Origin: Prochlorococcus sp. AG-402-K21
GTDB taxonomy: Bacteria; Cyanobacteriota; Cyanobacteriia; PCC-6307; Cyanobiaceae
DNA: 64,000 nt
NCBI GenBank assembly: GCA_003216775.1
Contig: QCII01000003.1
Location: 62,001 to 126,000, forward strand
Direction of reading: 5' to 3'
Every line of letters begins with the position of its first letter. Position 1 is the first letter of the stretch. Shown one piece after another: positions 38,656 to 47,430 of this stretch. A model generated the notes under the pieces. That model made no database searches and had not been told where the DNA came from. It saw only the letters and a list, made by a program, of their open reading frames with translations. Made by a program: the position numbers and the translations under genes.

Positions 38656-40071
38656 ATGAGTAAGAAGTATGACGCAGGGGTAAAGGAGTACAGAGATACC
38701 TACTGGACTCCAGAATATGTACCCCTAGACACCGATTTACTAGCCTGTTTCAAATGTACAGGTCAGGAAGGTGTTCCAAGAGAAGAAGTCGCAGCAGCTG
38801 TTGCCGCTGAATCTTCAACAGGTACTTGGTCAACAGTTTGGTCCGAGTTACTTACAGACTTAGAATTTTATAAAGGACGTTGTTATCGAATCGAAGACGT
38901 TCCTGGAGATCCTGAAGCTTTCTATGCTTTTATTGCATATCCTTTAGATCTTTTTGAAGAAGGCTCAATTACAAACGTATTAACATCCCTTGTAGGAAAC
39001 GTTTTTGGATTTAAAGCTCTAAGACATCTACGTCTAGAAGATATTAGATTCCCAATTGCTTTCATTAAAACTTGCGGTGGTCCACCAAACGGAATCGTAG
39101 TTGAAAGAGATCGACTTAACAAATACGGAAGACCTCTACTTGGTTGTACCATTAAACCTAAATTAGGATTATCTGGTAAAAACTATGGTCGAGTTGTATA
39201 TGAATGTCTTAGAGGCGGTCTTGATTTAACGAAGGATGATGAGAATATTAATTCTCAACCATTCCAACGTTGGAGAGAAAGATTTGAGTTTGTTGCAGAA
39301 GCAGTTAAGCTTGCTCAGCGAGAAACTGGAGAAGTTAAAGGTCACTATCTAAATTGTACTGCTAACACTCCTGAAGAACTCTATGAAAGAGCTGAATTTG
39401 CAAAAGAGCTAGATATGCCAATCATCATGCATGATTATATAACTGGTGGTTTTACTGCAAATACTGGATTAGCTAATTGGTGTCGTAAAAATGGCATGCT
39501 TCTGCATATTCACAGAGCTATGCATGCTGTTATTGATAGACATCCAAAGCATGGTATTCACTTCAGAGTTCTTGCAAAATGTTTGAGACTATCTGGAGGA
39601 GACCAATTACATACTGGAACCGTGGTTGGAAAACTAGAAGGTGATCGTCAAACAACTCTTGGTTATATTGACAACTTAAGAGAGTCATTTGTTCCTGAAG
39701 ATAGATCAAGAGGTAACTTCTTTGATCAAGATTGGGGTTCAATGCCTGGAGTATTTGCTGTCGCATCAGGTGGTATCCATGTTTGGCATATGCCTGCACT
39801 TCTAGCGATATTTGGGGATGATTCCTGTCTTCAGTTCGGTGGAGGAACACATGGTCATCCATGGGGTTCAGCTGCTGGAGCTGCAGCTAACAGAGTTGCT
39901 TTAGAAGCTTGTGTAAAAGCTCGTAATGCTGGTCGCGAAATCGAAAAAGAGAGTAGAGACATTCTTATGGAAGCTGCTAAGCATAGTCCTGAATTAGCTA
40001 TTGCTCTAGAAACTTGGAAGGAAATTAAGTTCGAGTTTGACACTGTCGACAAGCTTGATGTTCAGGGTTAA
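38656..40071 (+). CDS. rbcL: Rubisco large subunit (form IA)
   Basis: This is the CO2-fixing enzyme, packed inside the carboxysome. The 471 residues hold [16 protein letters not shown] near residue 165 (catalytic lysine), [13 protein letters not shown] near 188 (carbamylated lysine and metal ligands), HIHRAMHAV near 283 (catalytic His) and [14 protein letters not shown] near 395. The short start [17 protein letters not shown] is typical of form IA, the type carried in cso operons. It lies 69 bases after csoS1 and is followed by a hairpin before rbcS. Confidence 0.99.
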   Translation: MSKKYDAGVKEYRDTYWTPEYVPLDTDLLACFKCTGQEGVPREEVAAAVAAESSTGTWSTVWSELLTDLEFYKGRCYRIEDVPGDPEAFYAFIAYPLDLFEEGSITNVLTSLVGNVFGFKALRHLRLEDIRFPIAFIKTCGGPPNGIVVERDRLNKYGRPLLGCTIKPKLGLSGKNYGRVVYECLRGGLDLTKDDENINSQPFQRWRERFEFVAEAVKLAQRETGEVKGHYLNCTANTPEELYERAEFAKELDMPIIMHDYITGGFTANTGLANWCRKNGMLLHIHRAMHAVIDRHPKHGIHFRVLAKCLRLSGGDQLHTGTVVGKLEGDRQTTLGYIDNLRESFVPEDRSRGNFFDQDWGSMPGVFAVASGGIHVWHMPALLAIFGDDSCLQFGGGTHGHPWGSAAGAAANRVALEACVKARNAGREIEKESRDILMEAAKHSPELAIALETWKEIKFEFDTVDKLDVQG

Positions 40072-40085
40072 CTCAAGTTTCGAAA

Positions 40086-40134
40086 TTGAGGAGATTAATT
40101 CTCCTCAAACTTATTAAAATCTCGTTTTTACGAG
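40086..40134 (+). promoter_or_regulatory. Two tandem hairpins between rbcL and rbcS
   Basis: The first is a 9-base stem TTGAGGAGA (40086-40094) / TCTCCTCAA (40100-40108) with loop TTAAT. The second is a 5-base stem CTCGT (40121-40125) / ACGAG (40130-40134) with loop TTTT. Together they fill most of the 89-base gap. Transcript processing or partial termination is inferred. Confidence 0.5.
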
Positions 40135-40160
40135 TAATTACATTCACATTTTGATTAATT

Positions 40161-40502
40161 ATGCCTTTCCAGAGCACAGTAAGCGACTATCAAACAGTTG
40201 CAACCCTGGAAACATTCGGTTTTTTACCACCGATGACCCAGGAAGAAATATATGACCAAATTGCGTACATAATTGCTCAAGGTTGGAGTCCAGTTATTGA
40301 GCATGTACATCCAAGTGGATGTATGCAAACTTATTGGTCTTATTGGAAACTCCCATTCTTTGGGGAAAAAGATCTTAACTTGATCGTGAGCGAATTAGAG
40401 GCATGCCATAGAGCATACCCTGATCATCATGTAAGAATCATCGGATACGATGCTTACACTCAAAGTCAAGGAACAGCTTTTGTAGTTTTCCAAGGACGTT
40501 AA
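40161..40502 (+). CDS. rbcS: Rubisco small subunit (form IA)
   Basis: This small subunit is needed for full Rubisco activity and for docking to CsoS2 in the carboxysome. The 113 residues match the family: TVATLETFGFLPPMTQEEIYDQIAYII region near 12-38 (motifs TFGFLPPMT and QIAYIIAQGW), SYWKLPFFGE near 55 and ACHRAYPDHHVRIIGYD near 80. The start is ATG. A long perfect palindrome follows, before csoS2. Confidence 0.98.
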   Translation: MPFQSTVSDYQTVATLETFGFLPPMTQEEIYDQIAYIIAQGWSPVIEHVHPSGCMQTYWSYWKLPFFGEKDLNLIVSELEACHRAYPDHHVRIIGYDAYTQSQGTAFVVFQGR

Positions 40503-40522
40503 AGCTACTTATCGTAGTTAAT

Positions 40523-40554
40523 ATCTTTCTCCAAAAAATTTTTTGGAGAAAGAT
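40523..40554 (+). promoter_or_regulatory. Perfect 32-base palindrome between rbcS and csoS2
   Basis: The 16-base arm at 40523-40538 (ATCTTTCTCCAAAAAA) is followed directly by its exact complement at 40539-40554, then TTTTC. In RNA this is a long hairpin whose loop comes from the A/T centre. It lies 20 bases after the rbcS stop and could stop part of the transcripts or protect the rbcLS message from 3' decay. Confidence 0.6.
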
Positions 40555-40593
40555 TTTCAAAAAAGTTTTTAAAGAATTTCAAACTTGAAGATT

Positions 40594-42888
40594 ATGTCAA
40601 AAAAAACCAGCAGAGAGATTGCACTTGAAAGAAGAAAGGCGATGAGTGATAGCGGTAAAAAAGCTACTGCTTATTCTTCAACTACCAAAGATAGAGTTCG
40701 ATCTTCTCAAGATATACATATTTCTGGGACTCAGTCTTCTCCTAATAATCAAAATATTTCTAAATCAGCTACAAAACATATTCCAAAAACTCAGGTAAAC
40801 AGAAATTCTTCAACAACTTTATCTAGTAAAGAATTAGTAATAGAGAGAAGAAAATCAATGTCTACCCATGGTAAATCAGCTATAACTTCATCCGATAGAA
40901 CTCGTACGGATGTTAAAAAAGAAAGTCCTGTAAACATAGTTAAATCAACTATAAATAAAAATCAAGAAAGTCTGGATTCAACTAGTACAGAATCTAAGTC
41001 CCTAAAACCCAACGTTAAGAGAAGAATTAATCAGAAGAGAAAGCCTATTACTAATACAAGTAGAGATATTGTTTTAGCGAGAAGAGAAGCTCAATCTAAG
41101 CATGGTAAATCAGCAACTAAACAAAATACCAGTGCCGCTTCTTTAGCTAGAAGGGGAGACCCAGATTTAAGTAGTAGAGAAATTTCTCAGAGAGTGAGAG
41201 AGTTAAGAAGTAAAACTGGTGCTACAGGCAACAAAGGTAATGGTAAATGTAGACCATGTGGTCCAAATAAAAATGGCGCCAAACAAAATATTGCAGATGC
41301 TAGCTGGAAAGTTGGTAAAAGTGAAACTGATTCAGGTCAAATAGTGACTGGAACACAAGCTAATAGATCTGTAAAAACTACAGGAAATGAAGCAAGTACA
41401 TGCAGAACAGTTACAGGCACCCAATACATGGGAGCAGAAGTTGTTGATCAATTTTGTCAAGATAGACCAAGTTATAAACAACCACTTAGATCTACTGTTA
41501 CTGCAACAACATCAGGAAATAAAGTCACTGGGAATGAAGTTGGTAGATCTGATAGGGTCACAGGCGATGAGCCAGGGACTTGTAAAAACCTTACAGGTAC
41601 TGAATATGTATCTTCTAATCAATCACAGAAGTATTGTGGTGATGTTCCAAAAAATCCTTCAAAGGTTAAACATAGTACTACAACCGATGGATTAAAAGTA
41701 TCTGGATCACTTCCTGGTAGATCAACCCTAGTTACTGGAGATGAATCAGGTTCTGGACATCAGTTAACTGGAGATCAATATCTTGGCTCTGAGCCAAATC
41801 CAAAAGGTAAAGCATTTGAAAAAGTAGGTAGTTACAACACTCTTAATGGGAATAATGTAACTGGTACAGGGGTTGGAAGATCAGACCATATGACAGGCAA
41901 TGAACATGGGAGTTGTAAGAATGTAACTGGCGATGAGTACATAGGATCTCAACAATACGAGAAGTTTTGTGGTTCAAAACCAAAACCAGAAGCTAGGAAA
42001 GTAGGTTTAAGTCTTTCTTCAAAGTCAAATTTAATAAGCGGCACTATGACAGGAAGATCAGAAATAGTAACTGGAGATGAACCAGGTTCATGCAAAGTGT
42101 TAACAGGAACACCATACGCAGGCTTAGATCAGATTAATGAAAATTGTAGTACTGAGATTTCTGAAGATATGAAATCCCGATCAACAGTTAATTCTGGTAA
42201 TAATTCAAATGCCAGACTTACAGGACAGCAACCAGGAATTGGCGGAATAATGACAGGTGCTAAGAAAGGTGCTTGTAAAAATCTAACAGGTACTCCCTAT
42301 GTTGGTGGAGATCAGCTCTCGCAAGCTTGTGATAATCCTCCACATGATACGGCTTATGCGAATCCGGAAAAGTCAGCAGGTAACTCTTGGAAGGAATTCT
42401 CTGTTAAATCACCATCAAGAGATAAATATTCTGAAAAAAATACTCAAGGTGTTACGGGTAATGAATATGAAAATGGTTCGAAGGTGACAGGACCTTTTGA
42501 TATGGCAGTTGATAAGGTCACTGGTACTGAAAAATTTAGATTTGAACCGAATAAAAATATTACTTATAAACAAAAAATGGAAATTGAAGAGACAGACCGT
42601 GCTGCAAAGACACCAGAAAAAAGAGTCGCATCAAGGATTACTGGTGAAGGACAATCAGTGGGAAATGTAACTGGTGACGATTGGGATCGTGGTGATAAGG
42701 TGACGGGCACAGAGGGAGCTTCTTCTAGAAAGAGAAATCCATCAAGAGCGGGGTTCATGAGTGCAATGCCCCCTATGGAAGTTAAAAGAAATGACGAAAC
42801 AGAAAAACCAGATTTCTTGATAACTGGATCAAGTGGTAATACTCGTGAAGGACAACTTGTTACCTTTTCAGGTGGTGCAAGAGGTTAA
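40594..42888 (+). CDS. csoS2: Carboxysome scaffold protein CsoS2
   Basis: This disordered scaffold links Rubisco to the shell during alpha-carboxysome assembly. It has about 764 residues. The N-terminal region has four basic Rubisco-binding repeats of the type SREIALERRKAMSDSGK, beginning near residues 4, 82, 156 and 196. The middle region has six repeats with VTG/LTG motifs (about 240-600); five carry a pair of cysteines, while the third (around residues 365-405) has neither. The C-terminal region with SRAGFMSAMPP and a GGARG end anchors to the shell. I chose ATG 40594; an upstream TTG at 40585 is also in frame. Confidence 0.96.
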   Translation: MSKKTSREIALERRKAMSDSGKKATAYSSTTKDRVRSSQDIHISGTQSSPNNQNISKSATKHIPKTQVNRNSSTTLSSKELVIERRKSMSTHGKSAITSSDRTRTDVKKESPVNIVKSTINKNQESLDSTSTESKSLKPNVKRRINQKRKPITNTSRDIVLARREAQSKHGKSATKQNTSAASLARRGDPDLSSREISQRVRELRSKTGATGNKGNGKCRPCGPNKNGAKQNIADASWKVGKSETDSGQIVTGTQANRSVKTTGNEASTCRTVTGTQYMGAEVVDQFCQDRPSYKQPLRSTVTATTSGNKVTGNEVGRSDRVTGDEPGTCKNLTGTEYVSSNQSQKYCGDVPKNPSKVKHSTTTDGLKVSGSLPGRSTLVTGDESGSGHQLTGDQYLGSEPNPKGKAFEKVGSYNTLNGNNVTGTGVGRSDHMTGNEHGSCKNVTGDEYIGSQQYEKFCGSKPKPEARKVGLSLSSKSNLISGTMTGRSEIVTGDEPGSCKVLTGTPYAGLDQINENCSTEISEDMKSRSTVNSGNNSNARLTGQQPGIGGIMTGAKKGACKNLTGTPYVGGDQLSQACDNPPHDTAYANPEKSAGNSWKEFSVKSPSRDKYSEKNTQGVTGNEYENGSKVTGPFDMAVDKVTGTEKFRFEPNKNITYKQKMEIEETDRAAKTPEKRVASRITGEGQSVGNVTGDDWDRGDKVTGTEGASSRKRNPSRAGFMSAMPPMEVKRNDETEKPDFLITGSSGNTREGQLVTFSGGARG

Positions 42889-42895
42889 GTAAATA

Positions 42896-44425
42896 ATGCC
42901 TTTAAGAGGACTGGCTAAAGCCAAGAACTTTACATTGGGGCCAACAGCTCCAATGAAAACTTTTACTGAAAATATCCACATACAAACTAAAGAATCAAAT
43001 AATTTCCGAAATTCTGGAAAGTCTCATAAATTAACCAATAATATTCAAAATGAAAATCTATTTAGGTATGAAAGCAAAATAAAAAGTGATTTTGACGAAA
43101 TTGTTCCAACTCTCAAGGAAATTGCTCGAATTCAACATCACGAAGATTTTATAAATAAGGCTCAGAAAATATCAAGAAAAAATTTGGGAATAGATTTACC
43201 CCTACATGTATTAGATAAATCTTGGGTTAAACCTCTTGATATGAGAGCTTTATATGCATGGTGTGCTTTCAAACAGCATGAGAAACTTAGCGACAATTTT
43301 TTTAACAATGATCCACTTGAAGGTTCTGTTGGAAGTAGGGATGCGGAAGACTTTGAAAAATTTCTCTTAGATTGTGGAATACATTTACTTGATATAACTC
43401 CTTGTTCAGATGGAAGATTAGCTCATTCAGTTGCATATGTAATGAGAATACCTTTTAGTTCAGTAAGAAGAAGATCCCATGCTGGAGCACTGTTTGATAT
43501 TGAAAATACCGTTAATCGATGGGTAAAAACTGAACATAAAAGATATAGAGAGAATGTTCCTAATGAAGCTCATAAAGATACAAGGTACTTAAAAGTTGTA
43601 ACTTATCACTTTAGTTCAGTAGATCCTTTGCATCAGGGATGCGCAGCTCATGGGAGTAATGACGAGTTAGCTGCGGCAGAAGGTAGAAATAAATTATATG
43701 CTTTCAAAGAGGCTGTAGAGAATAGCTTTTGCTGCGGAGCTTCTGTGGATTTAATGTTAATTGGACTTGATACAGACACTGATTCATTAAAAATACATTT
43801 ATCAACTAGCGATGGCGGTATAGATTTAGAAAAAACTATTTCTACATTAGAAATTTATAATTCAACAATAAATTTCTCAAAAGAGCATGCAGAAAGAGAA
43901 ATTTGCCAGATAATTTCTAAGCAATCTTCAAAAGATAAACTCATTGGACTGGAAAAATTTACGTATAAATTGATTGTCAATAATATTTCTCAAATTGATT
44001 ATGTTAAGAGTTTTCATAATGGTTCTTATGAAGATATTGGACATGCAGAGAGGTTTATTGGAGTAGGTATAGGTTTCAAAGAAGTACATCTCAGAAATTT
44101 AACTTATTTTGCTCATTTAGATACAGTCGAAGAAGGGGCTCCAGATTTAGATGTAGGAGTGAAGATTTTTACTGGATTAAATGTTTCTCAAGATCTACCT
44201 ATTCCGGTAGTAATAAGATTTGATTACTCTGGAAAAGTTCCCGGAGCAAAAGAGAGAGCAATAAACGATTGTGAAAGAGTTAATAATGCGATATCAATTA
44301 GATATAAAAATTTAGTTGATCAAGGTTTGTTACATACTTGCTCTACTATTAGAGATAGGGACAACATTCATTCCGCCCAAATTATTGGAATGTCTTTAGA
44401 TAAAAAAACAGAGGAGGCTCACTAA
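42896..44425 (+). CDS. csoSCA: Carboxysomal carbonic anhydrase CsoSCA
   Basis: This zinc enzyme inside the carboxysome shell turns bicarbonate into CO2 for Rubisco (formerly CsoS3). The 509-residue protein has a disordered N-terminus (about 1-60) and a helical domain. The catalytic domain carries the zinc and proton residues in TPCSDGRLAHS (Cys-Ser-Asp-Gly-Arg, near residue 163) and the TYHFSSVDPLHQGCAAHG region (near 237) with the ligand His and Cys. A C-terminal pseudo-repeat domain completes it. It starts 7 bases after csoS2. Confidence 0.96.
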   Translation: MPLRGLAKAKNFTLGPTAPMKTFTENIHIQTKESNNFRNSGKSHKLTNNIQNENLFRYESKIKSDFDEIVPTLKEIARIQHHEDFINKAQKISRKNLGIDLPLHVLDKSWVKPLDMRALYAWCAFKQHEKLSDNFFNNDPLEGSVGSRDAEDFEKFLLDCGIHLLDITPCSDGRLAHSVAYVMRIPFSSVRRRSHAGALFDIENTVNRWVKTEHKRYRENVPNEAHKDTRYLKVVTYHFSSVDPLHQGCAAHGSNDELAAAEGRNKLYAFKEAVENSFCCGASVDLMLIGLDTDTDSLKIHLSTSDGGIDLEKTISTLEIYNSTINFSKEHAEREICQIISKQSSKDKLIGLEKFTYKLIVNNISQIDYVKSFHNGSYEDIGHAERFIGVGIGFKEVHLRNLTYFAHLDTVEEGAPDLDVGVKIFTGLNVSQDLPIPVVIRFDYSGKVPGAKERAINDCERVNNAISIRYKNLVDQGLLHTCSTIRDRDNIHSAQIIGMSLDKKTEEAH

Positions 44426-44427
44426 TT

Positions 44428-44679
44428 ATGTTAATTTGCAAGGTTGTAAAACCACTTGTTTCTACCAATAGGATTCCTGGTTTTGAACATAAACATCTGC
44501 AGGTTGTATTAGATGGTTCTTCTAATAAAGTTGCAGTTGATGCTGTTGGCTGTAAGCCAGGAGATTGGGTTATTTGTGTTGGAAGTTCTGCTGCTAGGGA
44601 AGCAGCGGGAAGTAAATCTTATCCAAGCGATTTAACGATTGTTGGAATAATTGATCATTGGGATCCTGACAAGTCATAA
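44428..44679 (+). CDS. csoS4A: Carboxysome vertex protein CsoS4A
   Basis: This pentameric shell protein (BMV/CcmL/EutN fold) caps the corners of the carboxysome shell. The 83 residues show MLICKVVKPLVSTNRIPG, VAVDAVGCKPGDWVICVGSSAA near 34-55 (motifs VAVDAVG and GDWVICVGSS) and DLTIVGIIDHWD near the end. It begins two bases after csoSCA, and csoS4B follows after 18 bases. Confidence 0.96.
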   Translation: MLICKVVKPLVSTNRIPGFEHKHLQVVLDGSSNKVAVDAVGCKPGDWVICVGSSAAREAAGSKSYPSDLTIVGIIDHWDPDKS

Positions 44680-44682
44680 AAA

Positions 44683-44688
44683 AGGAGG
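44683..44688 (+). promoter_or_regulatory. Strong Shine-Dalgarno site for csoS4B
   Basis: AGGAGG at 44683-44688 ends 9 bases before GTG 44698 and 18 bases before the in-frame ATG 44707. The spacing decides for the GTG start. Such a full Shine-Dalgarno is rare in this window. Confidence 0.7.
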
Positions 44689-44697
44689 ATATTAATT

Positions 44698-44946
44698 GTG
44701 GAAATCATGAAAGTATTAGGAAGGATGGTATGTACTCAAAGAGTCGCTGGCTTAGGTCATATGAATTTACGAATTTTAGAAAATAATAAAGGAAAGAAAT
44801 TAGTTGCTGTTGATCCTGTCGGCGCTAGAGAAGGCAATTGGGTGTTTACTGCTAGTGGATCTGCAGCGAGATTTGCATGTCCTAATCCAGAAGTTCAAAC
44901 CGATTTAACAATTGGTGGCATTATTGATTATTGGGAAAGTGACTAA
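44698..44946 (+). CDS. csoS4B: Carboxysome vertex protein CsoS4B
   Basis: This is the second pentameric vertex protein of the alpha-carboxysome, 82 residues. It shares the fold and motifs of CsoS4A: VLGRMVCTQRVAGLGH near the start, LVAVDPVGAREGNWVFTASGSAAR near 36-58 (motifs VAVDPVGARE and VFTASGSAA) and DLTIGGIIDYWE at the end. GTG 44698 is chosen because of a well-spaced AGGAGG. It closes the shell-gene series; the assembly-factor gene follows after about 76 bases. Confidence 0.96.
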   Translation: MEIMKVLGRMVCTQRVAGLGHMNLRILENNKGKKLVAVDPVGAREGNWVFTASGSAARFACPNPEVQTDLTIGGIIDYWESD

Positions 44947-44965
44947 AAATTTGAACTTCAAAAGT

Positions 44966-44994
44966 TTATTGAGAACCTTTGTTGAATGTATAGT
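44966..44994 (+). promoter_or_regulatory. Weak candidate promoter before the PCD-like gene
   Basis: TATAGT at 44989-44994 with TTATTG at 44966-44971 (17-base spacing) lies in the csoS4B to PCD-like gap. It would give a leader of about 20 bases to the ATG at 45023. Confidence 0.25.
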
Positions 44995-45022
44995 GTAATT
45001 AGTCTTGAAAAAAAAGAATTTA

Positions 45023-45262
45023 ATGTGGAATGAAAGAGAATCACCTTTGAGAATTGAAAAAAGATTTGAATTTGATCAATACTCAAAAATTAGTAAATTC
45101 ATGGGGGAAATTGAGAAATTATGTAAAGAAAGGGATATCTATCCAAATATAAGCTTCGGTAAGAACTTTGTAAGTCTTTCAATATTTTTAGATAATAAAG
45201 AAATATCAGACAAGGAAAAAGACTTTTCAATTGATATTGATAAATTTTATTTAGAAGATTAG
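45023..45262 (+). CDS. PCD-like Rubisco assembly factor (acRAF)
   Basis: This small protein of the pterin-carbinolamine-dehydratase fold is the family member tied to alpha-carboxysome operons and shown elsewhere to act as a Rubisco assembly factor. From ATG 45023 it has 79 residues, starting MWNERESPLRIEKRFEF with IYPNISFGKNFVSLSIFL in the middle. The catalytic His triad of true PCD enzymes is absent, in keeping with a chaperone role. An in-frame TTG at 45005 would add six residues. It converges with the small gene at 45269. Confidence 0.82.
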   Translation: MWNERESPLRIEKRFEFDQYSKISKFMGEIEKLCKERDIYPNISFGKNFVSLSIFLDNKEISDKEKDFSIDIDKFYLED

Positions 45263-45268
45263 TCCTTT

Positions 45269-45496
45269 TTAATAGTTATTTGGCTTTGCAATATCTCTTT
45301 TGATTAAAGCCATTAAATATGTTGGGGCTTTATATCTACTAGGTAGACATCTATTTAAAGTTTCAAGATGACTCCAACACACTGTCTTTTCTATATCTTT
45401 AGCTGAGTTTCCTTTTAAAATTAATAGTCTAAGAGCTTTGCAAAATAAAGGATAACCTGCTTCTAGTTCATCTATATTAAGCTTTGCTGCTGACAT
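45269..45496 (-). CDS. Small conserved picocyanobacterial protein (DUF3136-like)
   Basis: The 75-residue soluble protein looks like DUF3136, a family I associate with Prochlorococcus and marine Synechococcus. It is recognisable from LEAGYPLFCKALRLL, CWSHLETLNRCLPSRYKAP and ALIKRDIA. The function is unknown. It has two conserved-looking cysteines (near 44 and 54) and a basic C-terminal half. It is convergent with the PCD-like gene, six bases apart, and so ends the carboxysome block. Confidence 0.72.
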   Translation of the reverse strand: MSAAKLNIDELEAGYPLFCKALRLLILKGNSAKDIEKTVCWSHLETLNRCLPSRYKAPTYLMALIKRDIAKPNNY

Positions 45497-45581
45497 AGGT
45501 CAAAGATGAATTATCAACTAATAATCTATACAACTATGGTGCACAATTGGTTCATATTTCAAATTTCTCAATAATTAGAAA

Positions 45582-45974
45582 TTAATCTATAAATGCGACG
45601 CAATCTATTTCAACTAAAACTCCTTTTGGTAGAGATGAAACTTCCACACAGGCCCGTGCTGGAGGATTCTCTATATTAAAAAAGTCACTATATATTTTAT
45701 TGACAATTTGAAAATTACTTAAGTCCGTTAAGTAAATAGTTGTTTTTATTACATCCTCTATTTTGGCTCCACCAGCTTTAAGAACTTCTGCGAGATTTTT
45801 TAAAACTTGAACAGTCTCCTTCTCTATATCACCTAAACATGTTATTTCATTTAAAGCTGGGTCTATAGCTATTTGACCAGAACAATAGATAAAATCACCA
45901 GCTTTTATTGCTTGATTATAAGGCCCTACGGGATCTGGGGCATTTGATGTTTTAATTACTTGTTTGGGGGACAT
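45582..45974 (-). CDS. ridA: RidA family reactive-intermediate deaminase
   Basis: RidA-type trimers hydrolyse reactive enamine or imine intermediates released by PLP enzymes such as threonine dehydratase. The 130 residues carry APDPVGPYNQAIKAGDFIYCSGQI near residues 12-35 (motifs GPYNQAI and CSGQIAIDP) and the substrate-binding arginine in NPPARACVEVSSLPKG near 104. It lies 24 bases after gloB on the same strand. Confidence 0.93.
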   Translation of the reverse strand: MSPKQVIKTSNAPDPVGPYNQAIKAGDFIYCSGQIAIDPALNEITCLGDIEKETVQVLKNLAEVLKAGGAKIEDVIKTTIYLTDLSNFQIVNKIYSDFFNIENPPARACVEVSSLPKGVLVEIDCVAFID

Positions 45975-45998
45975 TTGTTTAATATGATACCTATCTAT

Positions 45999-46739
45999 TT
46001 AAACCCATAAATCTTTATTTTCTCTTAAAAAAGTAAATTCTTCTAAATTTTCTGCTCTTAAGAAAAGGTTTATTTTCATCTCTTCATCAAGTGAAAATGG
46101 AATTGTCAATTTGTTAAGAGAAAGTATTTTTTCAACTTCCGAAAGTTTATTTCTTATATTTTGATCTCTAGGCTTGAGATTCAATGCCCACAATATATTT
46201 GCCTTTGTATATTCATGTGCACAATATATGAGAGTATTTTTTGGTAAAGATTTGATTCTTTCTAGTGAAGAATACATTTGTTGATAAGTTCCCTCAAAAA
46301 TTTTTCCACAGCCTCCAGAAAATAATGTGTCACCAATAAAAAGAACAGGATTTTCCTCATTCAAAAAGAAGGCAATATGTGAGCTTGTATGTCCTAATAC
46401 TTCAATTATTTTTACTTCTTCACCTAAAATATTCAAGGTTTCTCCATCCTCTACAGATACATTTTGAAAAGGTATTCGCTTTTTTTCTTTGGAGGAAGCA
46501 ATTACCTTTACATTTGGCCATCTTTCAATAAGAGACTTCGTCCCTCCAATATGGTCTGAATGATGATGCGTTTGCAAAATAGCTTTTAAGTGAAAATTGT
46601 TTTCATGTATATATCTAATTACTGGTTCGTGAACAGATGGATCTACAACCACTACTGATTTATCTTTTACCCACAGCCAAATGATGTTATCACTTAAAAC
46701 TCTTAGTCCGATTATATTTCGAGCTTTATTAAATTCCAT
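45999..46739 (-). CDS. gloB: Hydroxyacylglutathione hydrolase (glyoxalase II)
   Basis: This metallo-beta-lactamase-fold enzyme splits S-lactoylglutathione in methylglyoxal detoxification. The 246 residues show the binuclear metal motif [10 protein letters not shown] near residue 57, the later ligands in LGHTSSH near 115, [17 protein letters not shown] near 135 and the family's CAHEYT near 173. It is divergent from hisG with a 40-base gap. Glutathione use is supported by gor and a GST-like gene a few kb downstream. Confidence 0.93.
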   Translation of the reverse strand: MEFNKARNIIGLRVLSDNIIWLWVKDKSVVVVDPSVHEPVIRYIHENNFHLKAILQTHHHSDHIGGTKSLIERWPNVKVIASSKEKKRIPFQNVSVEDGETLNILGEEVKIIEVLGHTSSHIAFFLNEENPVLFIGDTLFSGGCGKIFEGTYQQMYSSLERIKSLPKNTLIYCAHEYTKANILWALNLKPRDQNIRNKLSEVEKILSLNKLTIPFSLDEEMKINLFLRAENLEEFTFLRENKDLWV

Positions 46740-46779
46740 TGTTAACTTAGAATGAAGAATCCTTGGAAGAAATTGATCT

Positions 46780-47418
46780 ATGTTTACTATAGCTTTACCG
46801 AAAGGAGCTCTGTTAAAAGATTCAATTTCAACTTTTAAAAGAGCTGGGTTAGATTTCTCTGACGCTTTGGACGAAAATAATAGATCATTAACTTTTGAAT
46901 CAAATTGTAAACGGGCTAAAGCTTTATTAGTAAGAAATGGAGATGTTCCTGTATATGTGAGTTATGGTCAGGCTGATTTGGGTATTGTTGGGTATGACGT
47001 TTTACGAGAATCTGAATTAAAAGTAGCAAAGTTATTAGATTTAGGATTTGGGGGTTGTCATATGTCGTTGGCGGTTAAGAAAAATAGCAATTATTCAAAA
47101 CCTACTGATCTTCCAGCAAATTGTAAAGTAGCAAGTAAATTTATAAAAACAGCAAGATCTTATTTTGAAGACTTAAATATTCCTGTTGAAATAGTTCATT
47201 TGACAGGATCAGTCGAGCTTGGTCCTATTACAGGTATGGCGGAGGCAATAGTTGATTTGGTAGCAACAGGGAAGACTCTTAAAGAAAATGGTTTAATTAA
47301 AATAGAAGATCTTTTTTACTCGACTGCAAGACTAATTGGAAATCCTTTATCTATGAGGTTAGATGATAATCATCTCAGAGATATTATTTTATCAATAGAA
47401 TCAACTAATGTTTTATAG
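46780..47418 (+). CDS. hisG: ATP phosphoribosyltransferase, short form
   Basis: This enzyme catalyses the first step of histidine synthesis, joining ATP and PRPP. The 212 residues are the short (HisG-S) form without the C-terminal regulatory domain, which works with a HisZ subunit. Seen are [23 protein letters not shown] near 63, GGCHMSLAV and the PRPP loop [16 protein letters not shown] near 161. HisZ is not in the window; hisIE is at 62 kb. Confidence 0.96.
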   Translation: MFTIALPKGALLKDSISTFKRAGLDFSDALDENNRSLTFESNCKRAKALLVRNGDVPVYVSYGQADLGIVGYDVLRESELKVAKLLDLGFGGCHMSLAVKKNSNYSKPTDLPANCKVASKFIKTARSYFEDLNIPVEIVHLTGSVELGPITGMAEAIVDLVATGKTLKENGLIKIEDLFYSTARLIGNPLSMRLDDNHLRDIILSIESTNVL

Positions 47419-47430
47419 AAGATTAGCTAA

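Noticed and set aside
39563-39862. 99-codon open frame antisense to rbcL
   Set aside because: It lies fully inside a highly conserved coding gene and its sequence follows from rbcL codon constraints.
41387-41695. 102-codon frame inside csoS2
   Set aside because: It is an overlapping frame in a repetitive coding sequence; CsoS2 itself explains the region.
41300-42330. Regular repeats that look like an array (CRISPR or tandem repeat DNA)
   Set aside because: The periodicity is at protein level, the CsoS2 middle repeats; DNA copies are diverged and there are no spacers.
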